From Actinomycetes bacterium (GTDB taxonomy: Bacteria; Actinomycetota; Thermoleophilia; Gaiellales; Gaiellaceae): a stretch of DNA of 64,000 nt. How positions within the stretch are numbered: position 1 is the first letter of the stretch; every line of letters starts with the position of its first letter. The stretch covers positions 1 to 64,000 of the forward strand of contig JANYJX010000034.1 in the NCBI GenBank assembly GCA_025358355.1. The letters run 5' to 3'. The position numbers were made by a program, and so were the translations under genes. Under the pieces are notes generated by a model. It saw only the letters and a list, made by a program, of their open reading frames with translations. It ran no database searches and had not been told where the DNA came from. Shown here piece after piece: positions 54,443 through 62,833 of the stretch.

Positions 54443-55030
54443 TTGCCTGATCTGCTCGACCGCTGGCTCGCGGCGGTAGTCGCGACTCCGGGACTGACGT
54501 CGCTTCGAAGTCCCGCGGAAGCCCGCCGCGTGCTGCTCGACGATGCGTTGCGCGGGCTGGAGCTGGTTGCCGGGCTGCCAGGCCCGATCGTGGACGTGGG
54601 CTCAGGTGGCGGGACACCGGGGATCCCGCTGGCCGTGGCGCTCCCCGATCGCGGGGTGACGCTCCTGGAGGCAGGTCGCCGGAAGTGCGAATTCCTGGAG
54701 CAGTGGTCGGTCGAGCTGCCGAATCTCGCTGTGGTTTGGGGCCGGGCCGAGGAGCAGGCGCCCGAGACGCACGGCGTCGCCGTGGCGAAGGCACTCGCGG
54801 CCCCCCACGTCGCCGCCGAATGGTGTCTCCCGCTCGTCCGTGAAGGCGGAGCGGTTGTTCTGTGGATCGGCCCGAGCGCGGAGCTCGCTCGCGTCGCCGC
54901 GACCGCGGCACGTATCGGCGGCGAGCTGGTCGACTCACCCGCCGGCTTTCTCGTCATCTGCAAAACGGGCCCAACACCCCCCGGCTTCCCACGCCGTCCA
55001 GGAATGGCAAAGAAGCGACCTCTCGCCTGA
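54443..55030 (+). CDS. rsmG: 16S rRNA m7G527 methyltransferase
   Basis: 195 residues from a TTG. SAM-binding site: VDVGSGGGTPGIPLAVALP, then LLEAGRRKCEFLE and the AEEQAPETHGVAVAKALA block where the family recognises the nucleotide. It methylates G527 of 16S rRNA. It is slightly shorter than the E. coli protein (207). Confidence 0.9.
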   Translation: MPDLLDRWLAAVVATPGLTSLRSPAEARRVLLDDALRGLELVAGLPGPIVDVGSGGGTPGIPLAVALPDRGVTLLEAGRRKCEFLEQWSVELPNLAVVWGRAEEQAPETHGVAVAKALAAPHVAAEWCLPLVREGGAVVLWIGPSAELARVAATAARIGGELVDSPAGFLVICKTGPTPPGFPRRPGMAKKRPLA

Positions 55031-55089
55031 TTCGACCGCGCGATTTGCGCCGATGAGCGTGTTCCGACCCGCTCTCTACACTCGACCGA

Positions 55090-55848
55090 GTGCCAGCACG
55101 GATTTATGCGCTTGCGAACCAGAAGGGTGGCGTCGGCAAGACGACGACCGCCGTCAATCTGGCGGCCTGCCTGGCCGAGGCCGGCGAGCGGTGCTTGCTC
55201 GTTGACCTCGATCCGCAGGCGAACGCGACCTCGGGGCTCGGCCAACGCGCCAACGGCGTGTCGACGCACGATCTGCTCGACGGGATCCCGCTGCGCGATC
55301 TCGCGAAGCCCACGGCCTTCGCGAATCTCGACCTCGTTCCCGCGAAGCCGGAGCTTGCTGCCGACGCGGTGAATCTGTCCGCGTTGGAGGGCGGGGAGCG
55401 TTATCTCGCCGACGCGCTCGGAGGCGGCGCTGTCGACGACTACTCGTTCGTGTTCCTCGACTGCCCGCCAGCGTTTGGGCCACTCACGGTGAACGCGCTC
55501 GCCGCCGCCGACCGCGTGATCGTCCCGGTGCAGGCCGAGTACTACGCTCTTGAAGGCCTCTCGCAGCTGCTCGGCTCGATCAACCTCGTCAAGGCCCGGC
55601 TGAACCCGGACCTCGCGGTCGCCGGCATCCTCCTGACGATGGTCGATGGCCGCACACGCTTGGCCGCGCAGGTCGAGGACGAGCTGCGACGGCACTTCGG
55701 AGATCTGGTCTTCACGACATCCGTGCCCCGCTCCGTTCGCCTCGCCGAGGCGCCGAGTCACGGGCTTCCCGCGATCGCCTACGACCGCCGCTCGACGGGC
55801 GCGCAGGCTTACTGGAAGGTGGCGATGGAGCTTGTCGACCGACGCTAG
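55090..55848 (+). CDS. parA: Chromosome partitioning ATPase ParA/Soj
   Basis: 252 residues from a GTG. The deviant Walker A is QKGGVGKTTTAVNLAACLA. LLVDLDPQANATSGL is A', FVFLDCPPAFGPLTVNAL is B. It forms a dynamic DNA-bound pattern with ParB-parS. rsmG lies just upstream, and parB begins 17 bases before its stop. Confidence 0.94.
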   Translation: MPARIYALANQKGGVGKTTTAVNLAACLAEAGERCLLVDLDPQANATSGLGQRANGVSTHDLLDGIPLRDLAKPTAFANLDLVPAKPELAADAVNLSALEGGERYLADALGGGAVDDYSFVFLDCPPAFGPLTVNALAAADRVIVPVQAEYYALEGLSQLLGSINLVKARLNPDLAVAGILLTMVDGRTRLAAQVEDELRRHFGDLVFTTSVPRSVRLAEAPSHGLPAIAYDRRSTGAQAYWKVAMELVDRR

Positions 55849-56689
55849 CGCACCGCGCCGCGGGCTCGGCCGCGGGCTAGAAGTCCTGATCGGCGGCGCG
55901 GGGCAGCCCGAGCTGTTGCACCTGCCGATCGAGGCGATCCACACGAACCCCCGCCAGCCGCGTCGCCGCTTCGAGCCTTCGGCGACCTCTGGCCTTGCCG
56001 CGTCGATCAAGCATCAGGGCGTGCTGCAGCCGATCGTCGTACGGCCTCGGCCTGACGGCGGCTACGAGCTTGTCGCCGGCGAGCGGCGTTGGCGGGCTGC
56101 GCGCGAAGCGGGAATCCCGACGCTTCCCGCGCTTGTGCGAAACGTCGACGACCGTGACACGCTGCTGCTCGGCCTCGTCGAGAACGTCGCGCGCGAGAAC
56201 CTGTCCGCGGTGGAAGAGGCGCGCGCCTACGCGTCACTGATCGACGAGTTCGAGCTGTCGCTCGGAGACGTTGCCGAGCGCGTCGGCCGATCGAAGGCTG
56301 CGGTTTCAAACCGCGTGCGGCTACTTGATCTGCCTGAGCCCGTCCTCTGGATGCTTGCTCGGGGCGAGATCACCGAAGGTCACGCGCGCGCGGTTCTCGC
56401 GCTGCCGACCGACGGTGACAGGGTTCGCCTTGCGCGACGCATCCTGCGCGACGGCATGACCGTCCGTGCGGCCGAGCGTGCAGCGCAAGAGGGCGGCGCC
56501 CGCCGCAAGCCACGCCTTCGCGCTGCGATCGACCCAGGACTTGCTGATCGAGCCAAAGCGGCCGCCCACAGTCTCACCGGTCTGCCGGTGCGCGTGACGA
56601 GCGGACACCTCGAGATCGCCTTCGAGGGCGACGCCGGCCTTGCCGAGCTTGTCGAGATGCTCGAGCTGGCCGCGGCCGCCAGCCGCTAG
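55832..56689 (+). CDS. parB: Chromosome partitioning protein ParB/Spo0J
   Basis: 285 residues from a TTG. RRGLGRGLEVLIGG is the ParA-interacting N-terminus. The CTPase domain contains TNPRQPRRRF and ELVAGERRWRAAREAG, and GLVENVARENLSAVEEARAY continues into the helix-turn-helix EVAERVGRSKAAVSNRVRLL. RARAVLAL appears as GHARAVLALP. A C-terminal dimer domain follows. I see no parS site nearby. Confidence 0.93.
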   Translation: MSTDASAPRRGLGRGLEVLIGGAGQPELLHLPIEAIHTNPRQPRRRFEPSATSGLAASIKHQGVLQPIVVRPRPDGGYELVAGERRWRAAREAGIPTLPALVRNVDDRDTLLLGLVENVARENLSAVEEARAYASLIDEFELSLGDVAERVGRSKAAVSNRVRLLDLPEPVLWMLARGEITEGHARAVLALPTDGDRVRLARRILRDGMTVRAAERAAQEGGARRKPRLRAAIDPGLADRAKAAAHSLTGLPVRVTSGHLEIAFEGDAGLAELVEMLELAAAASR

Positions 56690-56702
56690 AATCACGCGCC
56701 GC

Positions 56703-56776
<74 letters not shown>

Positions 56777-56912
56777 TGCTTGATTTTTGCCCGCTTCGCC
56801 CGCTTCGCTTTCCGCTCGCTCGTTGTTGAGGCGTGGGCGCGGGCGGACTCGCCGAGAAGGCCGCGCCCGCCATGTCGGTCGCGGCGTCGGGTTAGACTGG
56901 AAACGGCCAGCT

Positions 56913-57461
56913 ATGCGAGAGATGAGCGTTTACGGCGTGAGCTTTGACTTGGTCGGCAAACAGCCGATCGTCCTGCTCAAGACCGCCGACGGTGACAAGT
57001 TCCTTCCCGTCTGGATCGGCCATCCCGAGGCAGCGTCGATCCTGATGAAGCTCCAGGATCAGGCGCCGCCCAGGCCGCAGACGCACGATCTGCTCGTCGA
57101 TGTGATCTCGCAGCTTGACGCGGAAATCGTGCGCGTTACGGTTACCGAACTGCGTGAGAACACCTTCCACGCGACGATCACGCTGCGACGAAACGGCGAC
57201 GAGATCGAGGTCGACTCTCGCACGTCCGATGCGATCGCGTTGGCTCTACGCACCGACGCGAAGATCTTCGCTTCCGACGAGGTCGTCGAGGAATCAGGGA
57301 TCGAATTCGACGGCACCGGCGACGAAGCCGAGCTGCGGCTGGCGGCAGTGACGCCGCTCGCCGACCTCGACCCGGATGAGTTCCGACGCTTTCTCGACAC
57401 GGTTTCGCCCGAGGAGTTCGCTCAGGGCTTCGAGGAAGACGAACCCGAGCCGGAGGCTTAA
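56913..57461 (+). CDS. Bifunctional nuclease family (DUF151) protein
   Basis: 182 residues from ATG at 56913. MSVYGVSFDLVGKQPIVLLK, LPVWIGHPEAASILMKL, and TFHATITLRRNGDEIEVDSR with SDAIALALR are the DUF151 pattern. Family members include plant BFN1-like proteins and were reported to have RNase/DNase activity; here only the fold is recognised. The C-terminal 50 residues are acidic (EEFAQGFEEDEPEPEA). The gene ends four bases beyond the stop of the convergent chorismate mutase. Confidence 0.83.
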   Translation: MREMSVYGVSFDLVGKQPIVLLKTADGDKFLPVWIGHPEAASILMKLQDQAPPRPQTHDLLVDVISQLDAEIVRVTVTELRENTFHATITLRRNGDEIEVDSRTSDAIALALRTDAKIFASDEVVEESGIEFDGTGDEAELRLAAVTPLADLDPDEFRRFLDTVSPEEFAQGFEEDEPEPEA

Positions 57462-57718
57462 GCGAGCTCGTTTTTCGTCAGCGCGAGCAGCTCCGACACA
57501 AGCCGCTCGAGCCCCGCCGGGGAAAGCGGCCCGGCGTTTGCAGCGGCAAGCTCGGCACGGAGATCAAGCTCGCGCTGCGGGTCGATCTGATCGGCGTCGA
57601 CCTGCTGCTTCAGTTTCCACAGCGCGGTGACGAGGCGCAGGCGCCCGTTGACCGCGTCGATGATCGCCTTGTCGTTCGCGGTGATCTGCCCGCGAATCTC
57701 GTCCAGCGGCCCGCTCAC
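57458..57718 (-). CDS. Chorismate mutase, AroQ class
   Basis: 86 residues. LDEIRGQITANDKAIIDAVN, then RLRLVTALWKLKQQVDADQ and PQRELDLRAEL follow the all-helical AroQ pattern, with the Arg, Lys and Asp/Glu residues that bind chorismate. It converts chorismate to prephenate for phenylalanine and tyrosine synthesis. It is free-standing, not fused to prephenate dehydratase or DAHP synthase. It overlaps the CPBP gene by four bases (ATGA). Confidence 0.8.
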   Translation of the reverse strand: MSGPLDEIRGQITANDKAIIDAVNGRLRLVTALWKLKQQVDADQIDPQRELDLRAELAAANAGPLSPAGLERLVSELLALTKNELA

Positions 57719-58392
57719 GAGCTGCCTCCGGCTGCGACCGCGCCTACGAGTGCGACGCCGTTGAAGATCGCATGAACCACCATCGACGGGTAGACGCTAG
57801 CGGTACGGATGCGAACGACGGCGAGGATGGCGCCGAAGATCGCAAGCACCGGAAACGCGATCAGCAAGCCATGCCAGACGCCGAACGCGATGCCGACGCC
57901 AACGACCGCCCCAGCAGGCCCGAGGATGCTCGCGAGGCCAGACACGCCGAACCCGCGGAACGTCAGCTCCTCCACGACCGGCGCCACGAGGACGACGACG
58001 GCGAAGTTCGCCACGAACGCGCCGGCGTGCGCCGGCTCCCAATGGTCGGGCACGACACCCTGATCCTTGCCCGCGTCCAACACCTGCCCGAGAGCGAAGC
58101 TGGCCGCCCAGATCGCGGCTAGCGCGGCGACGATCCAGCCGGCCGCAGCTTGGAACGACGGCGGGAGGCGGAGTGCGAACACCTCGGCCCAGTCGAGCCG
58201 GTACGCGATGCCGAGGACGATCGCGAGGATCACTGCGTACTGGATCAGCCCGCCGATTGCGGTCGAGTACTGGTAGAGGACGTTCTTCCCGGGTGCGCCC
58301 TTGGCCGCGTGCCCAGCGGCGTTTAGAACGCCGATCAAAACGATCAGCCCTGCCCAGACTGCGACCCGCGCGCTGCCGATCGCCGGTTTCAC
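57715..58392 (-). CDS. CPBP-family intramembrane metalloprotease
   Basis: 225 residues from a GTG overlapping the upstream glycosyltransferase stop (GTGA), with six to seven membrane helices. VVEELTFRGFG is the EExxxR motif, then FGVWHGLLIAFP and MVVHAIFNGVALV complete the CPBP (Abi) signature, so the active-site Glu and His residues are present. Related proteins cleave membrane-embedded substrates or prenylated proteins; the substrate here is unknown. Confidence 0.85.
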   Translation of the reverse strand: MKPAIGSARVAVWAGLIVLIGVLNAAGHAAKGAPGKNVLYQYSTAIGGLIQYAVILAIVLGIAYRLDWAEVFALRLPPSFQAAAGWIVAALAAIWAASFALGQVLDAGKDQGVVPDHWEPAHAGAFVANFAVVVLVAPVVEELTFRGFGVSGLASILGPAGAVVGVGIAFGVWHGLLIAFPVLAIFGAILAVVRIRTASVYPSMVVHAIFNGVALVGAVAAGGSS

Positions 58393-59486
58393 GCCACCCA
58401 GTTCCACAGCGCCCATTTGACCACGGAGTCGACGCACCACGCGGCCAGCCCGAGCGTGACGAGTCCCGCGACAAAGCGGTTGCGAGTCAGGGCTGCGAGC
58501 GCGAACACAAGCGGGAAGAGGACGACGCCGAAGCGGGCAATCGACCACAGAGCGTGCGTGTCGGACGGCCACATCAGGGGCAGCAGGAGGCTCGCGAACG
58601 CGTACGTCCCGTACGCCGCGCCAAGTTTCCGCCATGCCACCCCGGCGAGAAAGACAAGCACGGCGGCAACGGCCACGTCCTTCACAGCGTGTTGACGGAA
58701 GCCCTCGACGAAGCCGCCGAGCGGGCCGTACGCCGAGAGGTGTCGCCGCCAGATTCCCGACTGTGCCGTGAGAAACGCCAGAGGATGGCCGAGCCAGATC
58801 CACAACACGAGCGGGTAGAGCGAGAACAACGCGGGCACGATGGCGATGCCGGTAAGGGCACGCCGCCGCTTTGGTGATCGCCACGCGAGAACCGCGAGTG
58901 CAGGGACAAGAGCGAGCCCGACAGGGCGGGTCAAGGCGGCAAGCCCAGCCACGACGCCAGCCCAGCGGAACTGGGCGCGCTCGGCGAGTAGGAACGACGC
59001 GACAGACAGCAACAGGAAGAGCGACTCGCTGTAGACGGCTCCGAAAAACAGCGTCGTCGGGAAGATCGCGAGGAAAAACGTGGCCCTCAACGCTGTGCTT
59101 GCCCCCAGCTTCAGCTCGGCCAGGCGGAAGAAGAGAACGAAGGCAAGACCGCCGGCGACCAGCGATACAAGAACCCCAGCCAGGACGTAGTGACCTCCGA
59201 GCAGACGCCCGATCCCTCCCACTAGGAGCGGGTAGAGCGGGAAGAACGCCGGCCGAGCTGACGGCCAGACGTAGCCGTGTTGGGCGATCTGGATGTACCA
59301 ATCGCTGTCCCAGCGAGCCCACACGTCGAGCGCCGAGCCGAGATCGTGGATCCGCGGACGATCCCAGCGGTAGCGCTCCGGGTTGAGCGACGATCGGAAG
59401 AGGAGCAGCGTCCCGGCGGCGAGAATCCAGGCGGTGAGCCGGCTCCACACGAAGAGCTGCAGCGCCGTGCGTTGACCGGCTCTCAC
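58389..59486 (-). CDS. PIG-V-like membrane mannosyltransferase
   Basis: 365 residues from a GTG, with about nine hydrophobic helices. DVWARWDSDWYIQIAQHGY is the DxD-type loop near the N-terminus, AFFPLYPLLVG and FFGAVYSESLFLLLSVAS are typical of the PIG-V family of GPI-type mannosyltransferases, which in actinobacteria use polyprenyl-phosphate mannose. The DPM1-like enzyme at 21949 could make that donor. Acceptor unknown. Confidence 0.78.
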   Translation of the reverse strand: MRAGQRTALQLFVWSRLTAWILAAGTLLLFRSSLNPERYRWDRPRIHDLGSALDVWARWDSDWYIQIAQHGYVWPSARPAFFPLYPLLVGGIGRLLGGHYVLAGVLVSLVAGGLAFVLFFRLAELKLGASTALRATFFLAIFPTTLFFGAVYSESLFLLLSVASFLLAERAQFRWAGVVAGLAALTRPVGLALVPALAVLAWRSPKRRRALTGIAIVPALFSLYPLVLWIWLGHPLAFLTAQSGIWRRHLSAYGPLGGFVEGFRQHAVKDVAVAAVLVFLAGVAWRKLGAAYGTYAFASLLLPLMWPSDTHALWSIARFGVVLFPLVFALAALTRNRFVAGLVTLGLAAWCVDSVVKWALWNWVA

Positions 59487-59529
59487 GGGGCGCGATCATA
59501 ACCCGATCGCCCCGATACGATTCGCGCGG

Positions 59530-61602
59530 ATGCGCACGCCGCCGCGAGGCAAGCCGGACGACTCGCTCGAGCTCCTCGTCGCACGTCGCCGCTTGCATCG
59601 GCAGGTGCGACGAAAGCGGCGGCGCCCGCTGCTACTCGCGCTCGCGGTGCTCGCCGCCGTCGTCGTAGCCGCCACCGTGGGAGGCGCCGGCACGTTCTTC
59701 GCATTCGGCTCAGGGTGCGACCTCGCGGCCCTCCACTCGGTCACGATCGGGCAGAACTCGTTTCTGTACGCGTCGGATGGGTCGGTGCTCGGCGCGATTC
59801 CCGCGGAACGGAACCGGCAGCCAGTCGGGCTCGCGCGCATGAGCCACTGGGTTCCGGCAGCCACGATCGCGATCGAGGACAGGCGGTTTTACAGCCACGG
59901 CGGCCTCGACGCAACCGGCATCGCACGCGCCGTGTGGACGGATGTTCGCGCCGGCGGCTTCGTCCAGGGTGGCTCCACGATCACACAGCAGCTCGTGCGC
60001 AACCTTTACATCTCGCGTGAGCGCACCGTGACGCGGAAGCTAAAAGAGGCCTGCCTGGCGGTGAAGCTAAACCACGAATGGTCGAAGCCGCGGATCCTCA
60101 CGACCTACCTGAACCAGGTCTACTACGGGAGCCTCGCGTACGGGATCGAAGCGGCTGCGCAGACGTACTATTCGAAGCGCGCTGGGTCGCTGAGCCTGCC
60201 CGAGGCGGCGTTGCTCGCAGGGCTGATCAAGGCGCCGTCGGCGTTCGACCCGTTCGTCGCACCCACCACTGCGCTGACCCGGCGTGGCGAGGTGCTCGAC
60301 GCGATGCTCGCAGAGGGCAAAATCACGGCGGCGCAGCATGACTGGGCCATCAAGCGGCCGCTCGCGCTGCATCCGGGGCGCCTCTATACGACGGTGCGCG
60401 AGCCGTACTTCTTCGGCTACGTCCGAGATCAGCTGGTCGAGAAGTACGGGGCAGCGGCGGTTCGCTCGGGCGGGTTGAAGGTCTACACGACGATCTCGCC
60501 GCGCTATCAGCGCCTCGCTGAGCAAGCGATCAAACAGACGCTCAACGAGCGAACCGACCCTGCTGCAGCGGTTGTGTCCATCGACCCCGCGAACGGCGCG
60601 ATCCGCGCGATGACCGCCGTGATCCCCGGCCAAAGCAATAACCAGTTCAACCTGCTTTCACAGGCCCGTCGCCAGCCAGGGTCGACGTTCAAGACGTTCG
60701 TGCTCACAACCGCAGTCGACAAGGGCATCGACCCGGCGTCGACGTATTACGTCTCGGCGCCCTTCACCTACCGGCCGACGAAGACCGGCAGCTGCGAGAC
60801 CGGCGAGTGGTGGTGCGTGAAGACGTACGACTCGAGCTACGCCGGTTGGACCTCGATCGAGCGGGCCACGCTGCGCTCGGACAACACGATCTACGCGCAG
60901 CTGACGCTCGACGTGACGCCGGCCGCGGTGGCCGCGACCGCGCGCCGAATGGGGGTTCGCACGCCGCTCGATGTCCACGGCACCTTCGTCCCGGCGATGG
61001 GCCTCGGGTCGATCGCCGTTTCGCCTCTGGACATGGCCTCCGCGTACGCGACGCTCGCCGCGGGAGGGATCTACTCGGCGCCGACCGCGATCCGCAGGGT
61101 CGTGCTGTCGAACGGGCATGAGGACAAAGGCGCCGGCTGGGGCGACCCGGTGCGAAAGCGCGTCCTTCCGGCTGGAGTCGCAGCGGTCGTGACGAAGATC
61201 TTGGCTGAGAACGTTCAGTACGGGACGGGGACGCGCGCCGCCTTCGGCAGGCCTGCCGCCGGCAAGACCGGCACGACGGACAACAACGCTGACGCCTGGT
61301 TTGTCGGGTTCGTGCCGCAGCTCGAGACTGCGGTATGGGTTGGCTACCGGGGCGGCGAGATTCCGATGCAGAACGTCCACGGAATTGCGGTTTCCGGCGG
61401 CAGCTTCCCCGCGGAGATCTGGCGTCTGTTCATGCAGCCAGCGCTCGCCAAGGTTCCTCAGGCAGACTTTCTCGTGCCTGCGCACTGGCCGGCGTGGAAG
61501 CCGTTCCATCGCGGCCCGTACGCGCTGAGCTACGACCCCTACGCGACGACCACAACGACCACCACGGCAGGCCCGCCGCCGGTGCATTTCGGCCACCAGT
61601 GA
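59530..61602 (+). CDS. Class A penicillin-binding protein (transglycosylase/transpeptidase)
   Basis: 690 residues. A cytoplasmic N-terminus (60 basic residues) and one membrane segment precede GT51: IEDRRFYSHGGLD with catalytic Glu116, GGSTITQQLVRNLY, YLNQVYYGSLAYG. The transpeptidase has Ser385 in PGSTFKTF, SDNTIYAQ as the SxN motif, and KTGTTDNNADAWFVGF as the KTG motif. Both activities appear intact. A Thr-rich short tail (TTTTTTAGPPPV) closes the protein. It builds and cross-links peptidoglycan at the membrane. Confidence 0.94.
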   Translation: MRTPPRGKPDDSLELLVARRRLHRQVRRKRRRPLLLALAVLAAVVVAATVGGAGTFFAFGSGCDLAALHSVTIGQNSFLYASDGSVLGAIPAERNRQPVGLARMSHWVPAATIAIEDRRFYSHGGLDATGIARAVWTDVRAGGFVQGGSTITQQLVRNLYISRERTVTRKLKEACLAVKLNHEWSKPRILTTYLNQVYYGSLAYGIEAAAQTYYSKRAGSLSLPEAALLAGLIKAPSAFDPFVAPTTALTRRGEVLDAMLAEGKITAAQHDWAIKRPLALHPGRLYTTVREPYFFGYVRDQLVEKYGAAAVRSGGLKVYTTISPRYQRLAEQAIKQTLNERTDPAAAVVSIDPANGAIRAMTAVIPGQSNNQFNLLSQARRQPGSTFKTFVLTTAVDKGIDPASTYYVSAPFTYRPTKTGSCETGEWWCVKTYDSSYAGWTSIERATLRSDNTIYAQLTLDVTPAAVAATARRMGVRTPLDVHGTFVPAMGLGSIAVSPLDMASAYATLAAGGIYSAPTAIRRVVLSNGHEDKGAGWGDPVRKRVLPAGVAAVVTKILAENVQYGTGTRAAFGRPAAGKTGTTDNNADAWFVGFVPQLETAVWVGYRGGEIPMQNVHGIAVSGGSFPAEIWRLFMQPALAKVPQADFLVPAHWPAWKPFHRGPYALSYDPYATTTTTTTAGPPPVHFGHQ

Positions 61603-62825
61603 GGCTCGGCCGGAGTAGCGCAGCGCTTGCTGGCGGCTCTGCTGTGCTCGCGTTTGTGGCGGCGTGTGCGGCGGTGGCGTGGCGACCGCGGGCGCCTGTA
61701 GTGCCACGCAACGGCGGCCTGCTCGATGGGCGACACGCCTGGCTGTTCCTGCTGCTGCTGGTTGCCGCGTTCGTCGCATACCTCGCCGGGCTGTGGCTGC
61801 TGCGCGGCTCGGGCACGCGCCTCGCTCTCGTTGCAGCCGTGGCTGTGGCGGTTCAGCTGGCGCCGCTCGGTGCGCCTCTGCTCCTGTCCACGGATGCCTG
61901 GACCTATTGGGACTACGGGCGTGTGGCTGCGGTTCAGCACGCGAACCCGTACGCCAACCGGCCCGCCGCGTTCCCGGGTGACCCGGCGCTCGAGCACATG
62001 GGTGCCGCGTGGCGCGAGAAGACATCGGTCTATGGGCCGGCGTTCTCGCTGGCGTCCGAGCCGATCGCCCGCGCCGCGGGTAACTCCGCGAACGCGGCGG
62101 CATGGATCTACAAGACACTGGCGGCGCTCGCCGTTCTCGCGGCCGCCGCGCTTGCAGCGAAGCTCGCGTCGCGGCGCCGAGCCCTTGCCCTGGCCTTCGT
62201 CGGCTGGAATCCCTTGCTCGCGATTCACTTCGCCGGAGGCGGGCACAACGACGCGTGGGTCGGCGCGCTCGTGCTCGCAGCGGCTGCTCTGTTGGCCGGA
62301 CAGAGGCGTCGCTACGCGGGAGGCGTGTGGGCTTTGGCGCTCGCAATCAAGTGGGTGCCGATCGTCTTTCTGTTCCTGAGCCTGCTCGCAGACCGCCGCG
62401 AGCGCCGCCGCGCGCTAGCCGCCGGATTCCTGGCGAGCGGGGCGGGCATCGCTGTCGTGGCGACGTGGCGCTACGGCTGGCACTGGCTCGGTGCTGCCGC
62501 GCCGCTCGCGCGGAACGCGTGGCTCGAGACGAGCTACGCGCTTCCACATCGGCTGCAGGGGCTTGGGCTGCCGCGTTCAGTCGCGGTCGGGCTGGCCGTC
62601 GCGCTGCTTGTTGCGGGTCTCGTGTGGCTCGCGCGACAAGCCCTCGCAGGTCGCGCCCGCAATGCGATGGCCGCGTGCGTGATTCTCCTGACCTCGCCCT
62701 ATCTCGCCGTCTGGTACCTCGGCTGGGTCGTCCCGCTCGCCGCCGCCGACGAGGACGACCGCAGCGCGCGCATCGTCACCCTCGGCCTGTGCGCGTATCT
62801 GCTGCCGCAGACGATCCCCCACTAA
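61599..62825 (+). CDS. Polytopic membrane glycosyltransferase-like protein (GT87/DUF2029-like)
   Basis: 408 residues from a GTG overlapping the PBP stop (GTGA). About ten membrane helices. STDAWTYWDYGRVAAVQHANPYA is the conserved acidic loop of such mannosyl/arabinosyl transferases, WNPLLAIHFAGGGHNDAW follows, then SLLADRRERR. Donor would be a lipid-linked sugar. Coupling to the PBP gene suggests a cell envelope glycan, but the product is unknown. Confidence 0.75.
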   Translation: MRLGRSSAALAGGSAVLAFVAACAAVAWRPRAPVVPRNGGLLDGRHAWLFLLLLVAAFVAYLAGLWLLRGSGTRLALVAAVAVAVQLAPLGAPLLLSTDAWTYWDYGRVAAVQHANPYANRPAAFPGDPALEHMGAAWREKTSVYGPAFSLASEPIARAAGNSANAAAWIYKTLAALAVLAAAALAAKLASRRRALALAFVGWNPLLAIHFAGGGHNDAWVGALVLAAAALLAGQRRRYAGGVWALALAIKWVPIVFLFLSLLADRRERRRALAAGFLASGAGIAVVATWRYGWHWLGAAAPLARNAWLETSYALPHRLQGLGLPRSVAVGLAVALLVAGLVWLARQALAGRARNAMAACVILLTSPYLAVWYLGWVVPLAAADEDDRSARIVTLGLCAYLLPQTIPH

Positions 62826-62833
62826 AGAAAGCT

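Noticed and set aside
55031-56700. Search by eye for a parS site (palindrome centred on CACGTG with flanking GTTTC/GAAAC) near parA-parB and elsewhere
   Set aside because: Several CACGTG hexamers exist but none has the required flanks, so I report no parS.
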